Assembly (NCBI RefSeq): GCF_012030425.1
Contig: NZ_JAAUVN010000004.1
Span: 310,001 to 374,000 of the forward strand
DNA length: 64,000 nucleotides
Source: Sphingobacterium sp. B16(2022)
GTDB lineage: Bacteria; Bacteroidota; Bacteroidia; Sphingobacteriales; Sphingobacteriaceae
Direction: 5' to 3'
Part shown: positions 32,634 through 40,965 of the stretch, in pieces
Layout of the letters: every line of letters begins with the position of its first letter
How positions within the stretch are numbered: the stretch's first letter is position 1
Made by a program: the position numbers and the translations under genes
Notes under the pieces: generated by a model
The model's database searches: none
Seen by the model: the letters and a program-made list of their open reading frames with translations, nothing else
What the model was told of the DNA's origin: nothing

Positions 32634-35600
32634 TTAAAAAGTCATATTAATATTGAAGCCCATTGACCTTGAGGTTGGGATTTGTCTGAAACTCGCATAA
32701 CCATCCGTTTGATTGTACAGGGCTTCGGGATCACCAATTTTATTGGAAGAATGTCTAATAATGAACAAATTATTGCCAACAAAACCTATGCTTGCTTTTT
32801 TAAACAATTTCTGTCCGGCCAAAAACTTTGCCGGCAATTCATATCCAACATAAAGTTCTCTTAATTTTAAAAAGTCTGCTTTTGCAGCAGTAGTTGTCTG
32901 AATATTTCCATAAGCGGTCCACCAAGCTTTGTCTCCTTTAGAATATACATCGGTATTCTCTACAACACTTCCATCCGTAAGTCGAACCATCGAATTTGGC
33001 ATAATAAACGGTTGTCTATCATATTTCACAGTCTCAATATGTGTTCCTGCGGCATACATTCTTGGAAATACTTCTGAGTACATCCAGCTTCCTAATCTTG
33101 AGTCTATTTGAAAACCTAATGTAAAGGACTGATAGGAGAGTTTTGTTGAAAAACCAAAAAGGTATGGAGGAACCATTGTACCCAATACAACTTCTTCTTC
33201 TGAAGGAATAACATTACCATCTTTATCTAGTACTATTTTACCTCCTTCTTTTAAGAAATCTGTCATTCTAAGCGTCGGATATTGATGATCTTTAAGCGCA
33301 TAAGCCTGTCTAAAGATGTTAAATTCATCTCCTGCAAATAGGTCTTTAGCTTTAGTGTCTGTATAACTGAAGTTAAAACCCAAATCCAACTTCACTTTAT
33401 CATTTTTAATTACAGTTCCATTGATCATAACTTCGAGCGTTTTATTGATCATCCGTCCTGCATTGACTATTGTAGAGTTAAATCCCGTTGCACTTGATAT
33501 CCCGGCATTAAAAATCTGTCCATCAGAATCTGAATGTGCATAAGCAATATCTGTACTCAATCTATTATTAAAGAATCCCAGCTGAAGACCTACCTCATAA
33601 GATTTTACAAATTCGGGCTTAATTAATAAATTGGGTTCTGATAGAGAGGGTGTAAATCCAACCAAACTTCCATACGGAAATCCTGCTGTCTGACTATATG
33701 TTAAATTTAATCTGTAAGGATCCAATGTAACATTCCCAGTCTTATTATAAGATGAATAAACACGTCCATAATTTAATACGCTGTTATTTTTCAGACTTTC
33801 AATTGCATCTGTAAATACAAAGGAAGAACTTATACCTGGCGAGAAGTAACTATTATTATTGGGGTCTAACACAGAAACTTTATCATTTCTACCAGTCAAA
33901 GTCAAAAACAAATAATTTTTATAACCTGCAGTAAACTCTCCATATGTAGCCAATGATCGGTATTTTGTTATTGTAGAGCCTCCTGTCAACTCTCCTGTTC
34001 TAGATCCTTGATTAAAAATATCTTCAAATAATAAGTTTGATGCACTTACATTTATTTGTTTTCCTTCATCCATTCTGACATTTTGACCTACTAGTAATTT
34101 AGTAGTGAAATCACCAAAATCCTTATGGAAATTTAAAATCAAGTCATTATTAAATCTTGTAAATCCGGAATGAGTATCATTAACAGATCCATTGATATTC
34201 CTTGTTGCTACGCTAGATGTTAATTTCCGATTTGTTATACGACCTGGCTCAGATTGGAAATAAAGGCCTGTTCTATAAGTCGCATCAAACCAATCTGCAA
34301 ATTCATAATTAAACTCTAATTTTGAATTTAAGGTATGTTGATCGGATGTATTTCTGTTGTTATCAGCCATGAAGATTGGGTTTCTCGTACTTGCAACAGG
34401 ATTATACCAATTTAAAGGATGATTTGGGGAACTTGGATTTTGCCAATTTCTAGCGTCTTTATAGTCAATATTTGCTGGCTGAGTATAAACAGAAAGCCAA
34501 GGTCCGTCGCTCGTAGTATTGTTCTTGAAAAAAACATAGTTCACATTAAATGAAGTATTTAGTTTGTTAAAACGACGAGAACCGTTAAATCGTGCTCCAG
34601 TACGACTGGATTTATCTCCTGGAATAATTCCCTTAATACGAACATCCTGTAAGGACATAAAATATGAGCTTTCAGTATCTCCACCCGAAAACGATATGTC
34701 GTTTTGGGTCGTTATACCTGTATCAAAAAATCCTAAACGATTATCTTTACTTGGAGCTTCATATCGCTTAGTCGGTTGTACACCATTGATTGGAAGACCA
34801 AAGTCTCTCTCTTCTCCATTAAACTTATCACCCCAAGATTCATTAGCTACTGGACTGTAAATCCCATTCTGTCCTTGTCCAAATTCCACTTGTGCCGGAG
34901 GTAATAAAAATACATTAGAAAAAGTTGTGCTATTGCTAAAATTAATTTGACCTCGATCTGATTTTCCAGATTTTGTCGTGATCATAATAGCACCATTTAC
35001 ACCTTCAGAGCCATAAAGTGCCGCAGCATTTGCACCCTTAAGAACAGTAATATCCTGTATATCATTTGGGTTAACACGTGTTATATCTGGTAAAGGAACT
35101 CCATCTACAACATATAAAGGATCATTTTTAGATCTGTTTAAAGACCGTGTACCTCTTAATCTGATCTGAATTCCTGGATCAGTTTTACCAGTTGTTAGAT
35201 CTGTTGCATTGATACGCAACCCGGCAACTTTACTAGACAAAGCAAGTAATGGGTTTACAACTTTACCTAGATTAAGCTCTTCATTACTGACAGACTGAGC
35301 AGAAGTGCCAAGCTCTCTGGACTGTCTTTTAATACCAAGTGCTCCTGTCACAACTACTTCTGAGAGTTGTTTGTTATCTTTTGCTAGGTAAATAACACGA
35401 TCTGACCAATCTTTATCAATAAAAATTTCGGTCGGCAAATATCCTAAGTGGGAAACAATTAATTTTTGTCCCTGATGTGCCTGAATCCTAAAGCTACCTT
35501 GGGAACCTGTTATCACACTTCCTGAACGTTCATTCCCTTTTACAGAAACAGAAACGCCCCTAATAGGCTCGTCACTTTCTTGTTCTAAAACACGTCCAGC

Positions 35601-35687
35601 TAATGTAACATGAGTCTGTCCCAACAAATCCAAAGAATATGTGGCCAGCAGCAATAGCAGTAAAATTGAAAAGTAATTTTTTATCAT
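32634..35687 (-). CDS. SusC/RagA-family TonB-linked outer-membrane transporter
   Basis: 1017 residues: signal peptide (ending LLGQ); carboxypeptidase-like regulatory domain (about 28-112); TonB box region near SEVVVTGALG; plug domain (about 120-240; DIQDITVLKGANAAALYGSEGVNGAIMITTKSG spans its end); 22-strand barrel to the terminal SMGFNINMTF. With the SusD downstream it forms a pedal-bin importer driven by TonB. The divergent AraC-type gene at 35854 is the likely regulator. A TTTAGA-N5-TCTAAA dyad lies 45-61 bases upstream of the start. The pair stands without hydrolases, so it is not a typical polysaccharide locus. Confidence 0.94.
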   Translation of the reverse strand: MIKNYFSILLLLLLATYSLDLLGQTHVTLAGRVLEQESDEPIRGVSVSVKGNERSGSVITGSQGSFRIQAHQGQKLIVSHLGYLPTEIFIDKDWSDRVIYLAKDNKQLSEVVVTGALGIKRQSRELGTSAQSVSNEELNLGKVVNPLLALSSKVAGLRINATDLTTGKTDPGIQIRLRGTRSLNRSKNDPLYVVDGVPLPDITRVNPNDIQDITVLKGANAAALYGSEGVNGAIMITTKSGKSDRGQINFSNSTTFSNVFLLPPAQVEFGQGQNGIYSPVANESWGDKFNGEERDFGLPINGVQPTKRYEAPSKDNRLGFFDTGITTQNDISFSGGDTESSYFMSLQDVRIKGIIPGDKSSRTGARFNGSRRFNKLNTSFNVNYVFFKNNTTSDGPWLSVYTQPANIDYKDARNWQNPSSPNHPLNWYNPVASTRNPIFMADNNRNTSDQHTLNSKLEFNYEFADWFDATYRTGLYFQSEPGRITNRKLTSSVATRNINGSVNDTHSGFTRFNNDLILNFHKDFGDFTTKLLVGQNVRMDEGKQINVSASNLLFEDIFNQGSRTGELTGGSTITKYRSLATYGEFTAGYKNYLFLTLTGRNDKVSVLDPNNNSYFSPGISSSFVFTDAIESLKNNSVLNYGRVYSSYNKTGNVTLDPYRLNLTYSQTAGFPYGSLVGFTPSLSEPNLLIKPEFVKSYEVGLQLGFFNNRLSTDIAYAHSDSDGQIFNAGISSATGFNSTIVNAGRMINKTLEVMINGTVIKNDKVKLDLGFNFSYTDTKAKDLFAGDEFNIFRQAYALKDHQYPTLRMTDFLKEGGKIVLDKDGNVIPSEEEVVLGTMVPPYLFGFSTKLSYQSFTLGFQIDSRLGSWMYSEVFPRMYAAGTHIETVKYDRQPFIMPNSMVRLTDGSVVENTDVYSKGDKAWWTAYGNIQTTTAAKADFLKLRELYVGYELPAKFLAGQKLFKKASIGFVGNNLFIIRHSSNKIGDPEALYNQTDGYASFRQIPTSRSMGFNINMTF

Positions 35688-35721
35688 CCTTCACTTTTTA
35701 GTTAATACATGTAAAAATTTA

Positions 35722-35748
35722 TATCTTTGTCTTTAGAACCAGTCTAAA
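35722..35748. promoter_or_regulatory. -7 box TATCTTTG and TTTAGA-N5-TCTAAA dyad between susC and the AraC gene
   Basis: On the plus strand TATCTTTG (35722-35729) is an exact -7 box for a transcript towards the AraC-type gene. The dyad TTTAGAACCAGTCTAAA (35732-35748) sits right at the predicted start of that transcript and about 53 bases upstream of the susC start. It could serve both genes. It resembles AT-rich Fur- or DtxR-like boxes, which is a guess. Confidence 0.45.
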
Positions 35749-35853
35749 TAACTGAGTGCAAAATTAGATTAATTATAAATAGTGGAGTGACGAGATCCGA
35801 AAAACAAGCTTAACAATCCGAAATTAAGTGGCAACTATAATAATAAGCACAAT

Positions 35854-36750
35854 ATGAATCAAGAGGATAGAAACATCTCCTTATACAATAACATAGATTA
35901 TGAAGTAAAGCTTTTAGCTTTAAATGATGAATTTTCTCGTCTCAAAATTGATGACACCAGTTCGGTTCTCATTATTTCTATGGCTAAAACCAGCACTATA
36001 ATTTTGGACCAACAAGAGATTGAGCTTAAAGAAAAACATTCTTGCTTTTATTATTCACAAGGTTTGGATCTCTTTCTGATCGCAAAAAATGAGAAAGCAA
36101 AAATTTGTATACTGACATTTAAGGCTGGGTTTCTAAAGCACAGTGAAATTGAACTTGGTAATCAAGAAAAGATAGAAAAACTCTTTCAATCTTCATCAAC
36201 ATTGAGATGTTTTCGTGTCCCATCCATTCATAGCAATGCTCTAGGTCTTATTCATACGCAACTTCCAGAGTCTCTCCTATCTACATTCTATAAAGGGACA
36301 TCTCTAAACATATTCTGCAAATTGGTCGCCTACTTAGAATTATCTACAAAAACAGAAAGTACAAGATTGAGAGATATTGATATGGAAAAGATAAAGACCG
36401 CTAAAGGATTGATCGAGTCCAATTTGAGTCAGAATTTCACGATCTCTCAATTGGCCAGAATTGTCGGAACTAATGAACAATACCTTAAAAAACATTTTAA
36501 GCAATTTTATGGAATGACAGTATTCAATTTTATAGTTGATTGTAAAATGAATAAGGCGAAACTGATGCTTAAAGAAAAAGATGTCAAGGTAAGCTCAATT
36601 AGTCAGCAGTTGGGTTATAGACATGCGACTCATTTTACTACAGCTTTTAAGAAATTTTTTGGATATACACCAAACGCATTAAGATATTTATTTGCAGTTT
36701 TCATAGACAATTATCTCGCAATTAAAGATATTGCGATGATTTATATTTAA
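35854..36750 (+). CDS. AraC-family transcriptional regulator
   Basis: 298 residues. An N-terminal ligand-sensing beta-barrel-like part (about 1-165) has no recognisable signature. Residues about 195-285 hold the two AraC helix-turn-helices: ISQLARIVGTNEQYLKKHFKQFYGMTVFNF and VSSISQQLGYRHATHFTTAFKKFFGYTPNALR. It is divergent from the SusC/SusD genes, 166 bases away, so it most likely controls them in response to the imported compound. In Bacteroidota, such AraC genes beside SusC-type or siderophore receptors are often local activators. The ligand is unknown. Confidence 0.9.
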   Translation: MNQEDRNISLYNNIDYEVKLLALNDEFSRLKIDDTSSVLIISMAKTSTIILDQQEIELKEKHSCFYYSQGLDLFLIAKNEKAKICILTFKAGFLKHSEIELGNQEKIEKLFQSSSTLRCFRVPSIHSNALGLIHTQLPESLLSTFYKGTSLNIFCKLVAYLELSTKTESTRLRDIDMEKIKTAKGLIESNLSQNFTISQLARIVGTNEQYLKKHFKQFYGMTVFNFIVDCKMNKAKLMLKEKDVKVSSISQQLGYRHATHFTTAFKKFFGYTPNALRYLFAVFIDNYLAIKDIAMIYI

Positions 36751-36838
36751 TGCAAAATTGTTTAAACCATATAGAATACAATAACATATCATTATTTCCT
36801 TAAAAATGCGATAATTCAAATGGTCAGTAATAGAACAA

Positions 36839-36868
36839 AAAAGGCTCTCCTAAAACGGAGAGCCTTTT
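36839..36868. terminator. Two-way terminator downstream of nagB
   Basis: AAAAGGCTCTCC with its complement around a 6-base loop, between convergent nagB and the AraC-type gene; T run on both strands. Confidence 0.8.
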
Positions 36869-36886
36869 ATTAGTTATTTAATATAA

Positions 36887-38806
36887 TTAGAATTCCCATC
36901 TTACGAAAGCTTCGATTGCCTCGTAATTAGCTAATCCCAATTGATCATATAATTCTGCAGTTTCGCTGGTACGATCTTCTGCACGTACCCAGAATTCACG
37001 AGGATCATCCCCAGGGAAAACTGGAAGATCTTTCTGTGATTGGTGCTTAAAGATAGCCAAACGCTTGCGGTATACCTCTTGTGGCGATAATGGAACAGCC
37101 ATTTCAATTTCATGAATTGGGTATTCATGCCACGCTCCACGGTACAACCATAACCAACAATCTTTAGTCCACTCATCAGTCGCTTTTAAACGTCTTAATG
37201 CTTCAAACAAAATATTAAAACATACTTTGTGTGTTCCATGTGGATCTGCAAAATCACCTGCAGCAAATACCTGATGTGGCTTTACCTGACGTAATAATTC
37301 CATTGTTTGTTGGATATCATCTTCGAAAGAAACATCTTTTGAGAATTTCTGTCTGTCGTAAAAAGGTAAGTCTTGGAAATGGATATTTGCATCTGGTAAA
37401 CCAACAAAACGAGCGCCAGCGATAGCTTCTCCTTTACGGATTAATGCTTTGATCTTACGAACAATCTCTGTATCGATCTGGTTTGGTTTTTTAGTTTCAA
37501 AAATCTCACGGCTTTCTTTATATAACGTTGAAATTTTTGATGCATCAATTCCCATCTCTTTTGCAAAATCTTCTGCAAATTCTAAATAGCGGATAACATC
37601 ATCATCCCAAACAGCTGTATTACCACACGTTTGATAAGCAACATGTACATCATGTCCTTGATCTGCTAAACGAATAAATGTACCACCCATAGAGATTACA
37701 TCATCATCAGGGTGCGGAGAGAATACAATTGAAGTTTTCTTAGCTGGATTAGCACGCTCAGGTCTTTGTGAATCATCAACATTTGGTTTACCACCTGGCC
37801 AGCCAGTAATGGTATGTTGCAATTCATTAAAAATACGGATATTGATATTGTAAGCAGGACCTGATTGGGTTACCAACTTAGCCATACCATGATTATTATA
37901 ATCTTCTTCTGTCAGTTTCAGAATAGGCTTCTTAATTTCTAAAGACAACCAAACAACTGCTTTTTTAATTAAAACAGGTGTCCATTCAATATCTTCAGCC
38001 AACCAAGGCAAATCAAATCTCGTTAATAATGAAGCTGATTCTGTATCTAAAATGAATTCTACATTATCAGACAGTTGCAAATAAGTCGCTGGAATCTCTG
38101 ATGAGATTTCACCTTCTACAGCTTTCTTAATGATTTCAGCTTTATTACCACTCCAGGCCATCAAAATGATCTCTCGAGCTTTAAAAATAGTACCGACACC
38201 CATCGTAATTGCTTTACGAGGTACATTTTCTTTACCACCAAAATCACGAGAAGCATCACGACGTGTCAAATCATCTAATGTGACAACACGTGTACCCGAA
38301 TTAGGAGCAGATCCCGGCTCATTGAAACCGATATGACCTGTACGACCAATTCCTAAAATTTGAATATCTAAACCACCTAAGTCAGTAATTTTTTGCTCAT
38401 AAGCTTCACAAGCGGCATTGATCGCATCTACTGCTAATGTTCCGTCAGGAATATTAACATTTGTTCTTTCAATATCGACATGATCAAATAGATTTTTATT
38501 CATGAATGTCACATAACTCTGTGCGGCATCTGGCTGCATCGGATAATATTCATCCAAGTTAAACGTGATGACATTTTTGAAACTTAAACCTTCTTCTTTA
38601 TGTAAACGGATTAATTCAGCGTAAACTTTAATGGGTGTTGCACCAGTAGCAAGACCTAAAATTGCATTTTCGCCATTCTCTTGCTTTTTGCGAATGATGT
38701 CCGCAATACGCTTTGCAACAACTTTGGAAGCTGTGCTTGGATCAGGATACACACTTACAGGAACTTTTTCAAAGCGTGTTTCTTCCAATAAATTTAATCT
38801 AGCCAT
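36887..38806 (-). CDS. nagB: Glucosamine-6-phosphate deaminase fused to a PIG-L/LmbE deacetylase domain
   Basis: 639 residues. The N-terminal part (about 1-270) is NagB: NLDEYYP, DIQILGIGRTGHIGFNEPGS with the catalytic His, and TRVVTLDDLTRRDASRDF. It converts glucosamine-6-phosphate to fructose-6-phosphate and ammonia. From about 355 to 600 follows a PIG-L domain, with IVFSPHPDDDVISMGGT (zinc ligands HPDD) and AAGDFADPHGTHKVC. PIG-L enzymes deacetylate GlcNAc-containing substrates, so the fusion may handle N-acetyl forms, but this is inferred. This two-domain form is common in Bacteroidota. It feeds amino sugars from the GH84, GH20 and sialic acid genes into glycolysis. It is monocistronic; a dyad covers its -7 box. 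Confidence 0.94.
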   Translation of the reverse strand: MARLNLLEETRFEKVPVSVYPDPSTASKVVAKRIADIIRKKQENGENAILGLATGATPIKVYAELIRLHKEEGLSFKNVITFNLDEYYPMQPDAAQSYVTFMNKNLFDHVDIERTNVNIPDGTLAVDAINAACEAYEQKITDLGGLDIQILGIGRTGHIGFNEPGSAPNSGTRVVTLDDLTRRDASRDFGGKENVPRKAITMGVGTIFKAREIILMAWSGNKAEIIKKAVEGEISSEIPATYLQLSDNVEFILDTESASLLTRFDLPWLAEDIEWTPVLIKKAVVWLSLEIKKPILKLTEEDYNNHGMAKLVTQSGPAYNINIRIFNELQHTITGWPGGKPNVDDSQRPERANPAKKTSIVFSPHPDDDVISMGGTFIRLADQGHDVHVAYQTCGNTAVWDDDVIRYLEFAEDFAKEMGIDASKISTLYKESREIFETKKPNQIDTEIVRKIKALIRKGEAIAGARFVGLPDANIHFQDLPFYDRQKFSKDVSFEDDIQQTMELLRQVKPHQVFAAGDFADPHGTHKVCFNILFEALRRLKATDEWTKDCWLWLYRGAWHEYPIHEIEMAVPLSPQEVYRKRLAIFKHQSQKDLPVFPGDDPREFWVRAEDRTSETAELYDQLGLANYEAIEAFVRWEF

Positions 38807-38836
38807 TATTAGAATTAGTATTGATAGGGTGAATTA

Positions 38837-38878
38837 CAAATTTATAAAATATTGTAGCTTATTCACCATATTTTATAA
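38837..38878 (-). promoter_or_regulatory. nagB: nagB promoter with overlapping 11-bp inverted repeat
   Basis: TAAATTTG on the minus strand (38837-38844) is a good -7 box, 31 bases ahead of the ATG. TTATAAAATAT (38842-38852) and its complement (38868-38878), 15 bases apart, form a perfect repeat that starts inside the -7 box and extends over the -40 region. This is where a repressor sensing an amino-sugar phosphate would act. AT-rich repeats can occur by chance. Confidence 0.45.
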
Positions 38879-38942
38879 GATTTTAAATCGTTTATAGCAA
38901 AAATGCAAATGCACACGATTGCTAAAACGTTTATTTGAAGTA

Positions 38943-40094
38943 TTATCTAATATTATTAAGTAAATCAATGGCTTCAATGAGCGTTGCAGATCTTTTAGCA
39001 AAACAAATTCGCAAAATATACTGATTTGGATCTGCCGTATAAAACGCTGAAATCGGAATTAATCCGATCTTATTTTCGACGATCATACGTTCAGCAAATA
39101 AGAGGTCTTGTTCCTCCGAAATTGAACTGTAATCAACATTCAAAAAATAAGTTCCGTTGCTCGGTAATACGGTAAATTTGGAAGATGATATTCCAGCAAT
39201 CAGGAAGTTTCTCTTCTGTTCAAAGAAATCTCCTAAACCTAAATAACTTTGTGAATCTTCCAGATACTCGGCAATAGCCATTTGAACTGCTCCATTGACA
39301 CTAAAGACATTGTATTGATGGATCTTTCGAAATTCTCTCGTTAATTCAAGGGGTGCTATACAGTATCCCACCTTCCAGCCAGTTACATGGAGTAGTTTTC
39401 CAAAAGATGCAATGACAAAGCTTCTTTGCCTTAGCAAGGTATGCGCTAATAAAGAATAGGGCTTTCTGCCATCATATACGAGGTGTTCATACACTTCGTC
39501 GCTCAATACAAATACTTGCGACGACGCTACAATCTGAGCTAATGCTTCGATATCAACCTGTTCCAGTTGTCGACCAGTTGGATTATTAGGGTTGTTAATA
39601 ATAATCAGTTTCGTTCTGGCATTCACTAGACTTTTGACATAATCCCAGTCAATAGTAAAATCAGGTGCCAAAAGAACAACAGGTATAACCTTTCCTCCAA
39701 ATAATTCAACAGTTGGGGCATAACAATCATATGCTGGTTCAAATATAATGACCTCATCATCTTTATGAACAACTGTAGCTATAGCAGTGAAAATAGCTTG
39801 AGTCCCTCCCGCTGTTACAGTAATTTCATCCTGAACGTCGACCTCTATCTGATGGGTATTCATAACTTTCAAGGCTATTTTTTCACGTAAGGATAAGGCT
39901 CCCGGCATTAATGCGTATTGATTAAACCCATCGTTCATATAATCCTTTACAAGATTGATTAAATGTGGATCAGTATCATAATCAGGAAAACCCTGTGCCA
40001 GGTTTAGTGCACCATACTGTTGCGCGAGCGCAGACATTTTACTGAAAATTGTTGTTCCCACACGTGGAAGCTTAGATTGAAAGGTTGAATTCAT
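38943..40094 (-). CDS. Class I/II aminotransferase, methionine aminotransferase (YbdL) type
   Basis: Pyridoxal-phosphate aminotransferase, cytoplasmic. 383 residues. The sequence starts with SKLPRVGTTIFSKMSALAQQYGALNLAQGFPDYD, as in the YbdL/kynurenine aminotransferase branch, and continues with TAGGTQAIFTAIATV, FEPAYDCYAPTVEL, NNPNNPTGR, and the Schiff-base Lys in IASFGKLLHVTGWKVGYCIAP. YbdL prefers methionine and uses 2-oxo acids as acceptors; kynurenine-type activity is an alternative. The gene lies between nagB and tlpA with no operon partner. Assignment to this branch is good; substrate is inferred. Confidence 0.85.
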   Translation of the reverse strand: MNSTFQSKLPRVGTTIFSKMSALAQQYGALNLAQGFPDYDTDPHLINLVKDYMNDGFNQYALMPGALSLREKIALKVMNTHQIEVDVQDEITVTAGGTQAIFTAIATVVHKDDEVIIFEPAYDCYAPTVELFGGKVIPVVLLAPDFTIDWDYVKSLVNARTKLIIINNPNNPTGRQLEQVDIEALAQIVASSQVFVLSDEVYEHLVYDGRKPYSLLAHTLLRQRSFVIASFGKLLHVTGWKVGYCIAPLELTREFRKIHQYNVFSVNGAVQMAIAEYLEDSQSYLGLGDFFEQKRNFLIAGISSSKFTVLPSNGTYFLNVDYSSISEEQDLLFAERMIVENKIGLIPISAFYTADPNQYILRICFAKRSATLIEAIDLLNNIR

Positions 40095-40203
40095 AATAGT
40101 CTGAATAAAGAAATGCTAAGATAATATTTTGGAAAAGTTCGCAATCAATTGTAAAAAGAATGTATAAAAAACAAATATAATCTACCTAAGCGATAGATTA
40201 TAT

Positions 40204-40211
40204 TATATTTG
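40204..40211 (+). promoter_or_regulatory. tlpA-like gene promoter, -7 box TATATTTG
   Basis: An exact TAnnTTTG match 19 bases ahead of the ATG at 40231. Just upstream, ATAATCTA and TAGATTAT (about 40175-40200) form an 8-bp repeat around a 9-base loop that could be an operator. Confidence 0.45.
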
Positions 40212-40230
40212 TAATAAAAATGCTCAAATA

Positions 40231-40914
40231 ATGATGAAAAAATTTTTTATATACTTCTTATTTTGCTTACCCCTTATAGCAGCAGCACAGAAGAAAGAGT
40301 TAACTAAAGAGGATTATATCGCTCGTGTAAAAGCCAATCCAGATTCTATTTCTACATTGGTAGATTTACGAAGAGTTGGTGGCTATACGCCAGAATATCA
40401 AGAATTACAAATCTTATACAACACCTTAGGCACAAACGTTAAAAATTCACAAGAAGGTCAGGAATTTAAAACTTATCTTGAAGCACTTTCGAGAGTCGAA
40501 ATCGGAAAACAAGCTCCCGAGTTTACGCAAAATGATACCACGGGAAATCCTATTAAATTAACCGATTTCAGAGGGAAGTTTGTGCTCTTGGATTTTTGGG
40601 CTTCTTGGTGTCCAGATTGTCGGGTGCAAAGTCCTGACTTAGTCAAAACCTATGCGACCTTTAAAGATAAAAACTTCGAAATATTAGGAATTTCTTTTGA
40701 TAGAGACAAAAACTCTTGGATAAAGGCCATTCATACCGATAAGTTACATTGGAAACATGTTTCGGACCTAAAGCGTTGGCAAAATGATGTGGGAACATTA
40801 TACGGCGTCAAAGCTATCCCACAAAATGTGCTGATTGATCCTTCTGGAAAAATCATAGCCAGAAATATACATGGCGAGGACTTGAATAAGAAACTCAAAG
40901 AAGTATTAAAATAA
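40231..40914 (+). CDS. TlpA-family periplasmic thioredoxin-like protein
   Basis: 227 residues with a signal peptide (ending AAAQ), so periplasmic or membrane-associated. Residues about 30-90 are a helical N-terminal segment; about 93-227 is the thioredoxin-like domain, with the redox motif WASWCPDCR, the cis-proline loop KAIPQNVLID, and the AhpC/TSA-type start GKQAPEFTQNDTTGNPIKL. Relatives reduce disulfides of c-type cytochrome apoproteins or repair oxidised proteins outside the cytoplasm. It is transcribed alone and ends in a 20-bp terminator shared with the convergent radA. Confidence 0.88.
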   Translation: MMKKFFIYFLFCLPLIAAAQKKELTKEDYIARVKANPDSISTLVDLRRVGGYTPEYQELQILYNTLGTNVKNSQEGQEFKTYLEALSRVEIGKQAPEFTQNDTTGNPIKLTDFRGKFVLLDFWASWCPDCRVQSPDLVKTYATFKDKNFEILGISFDRDKNSWIKAIHTDKLHWKHVSDLKRWQNDVGTLYGVKAIPQNVLIDPSGKIIARNIHGEDLNKKLKEVLK

Positions 40915-40957
40915 ATAGAAAAGGGAACGATTAATAGTCGTTCCCTTTTCTATTTAT
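40911..40957. terminator. Two-way terminator between tlpA-like gene and radA
   Basis: A 20-bp perfect stem (arms 40911-40930 and 40938-40957) with a 7-base loop. It includes the stop codon of the upstream gene (40912-40914). Confidence 0.85.
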
Positions 40958-40965
40958 AGCTCATG

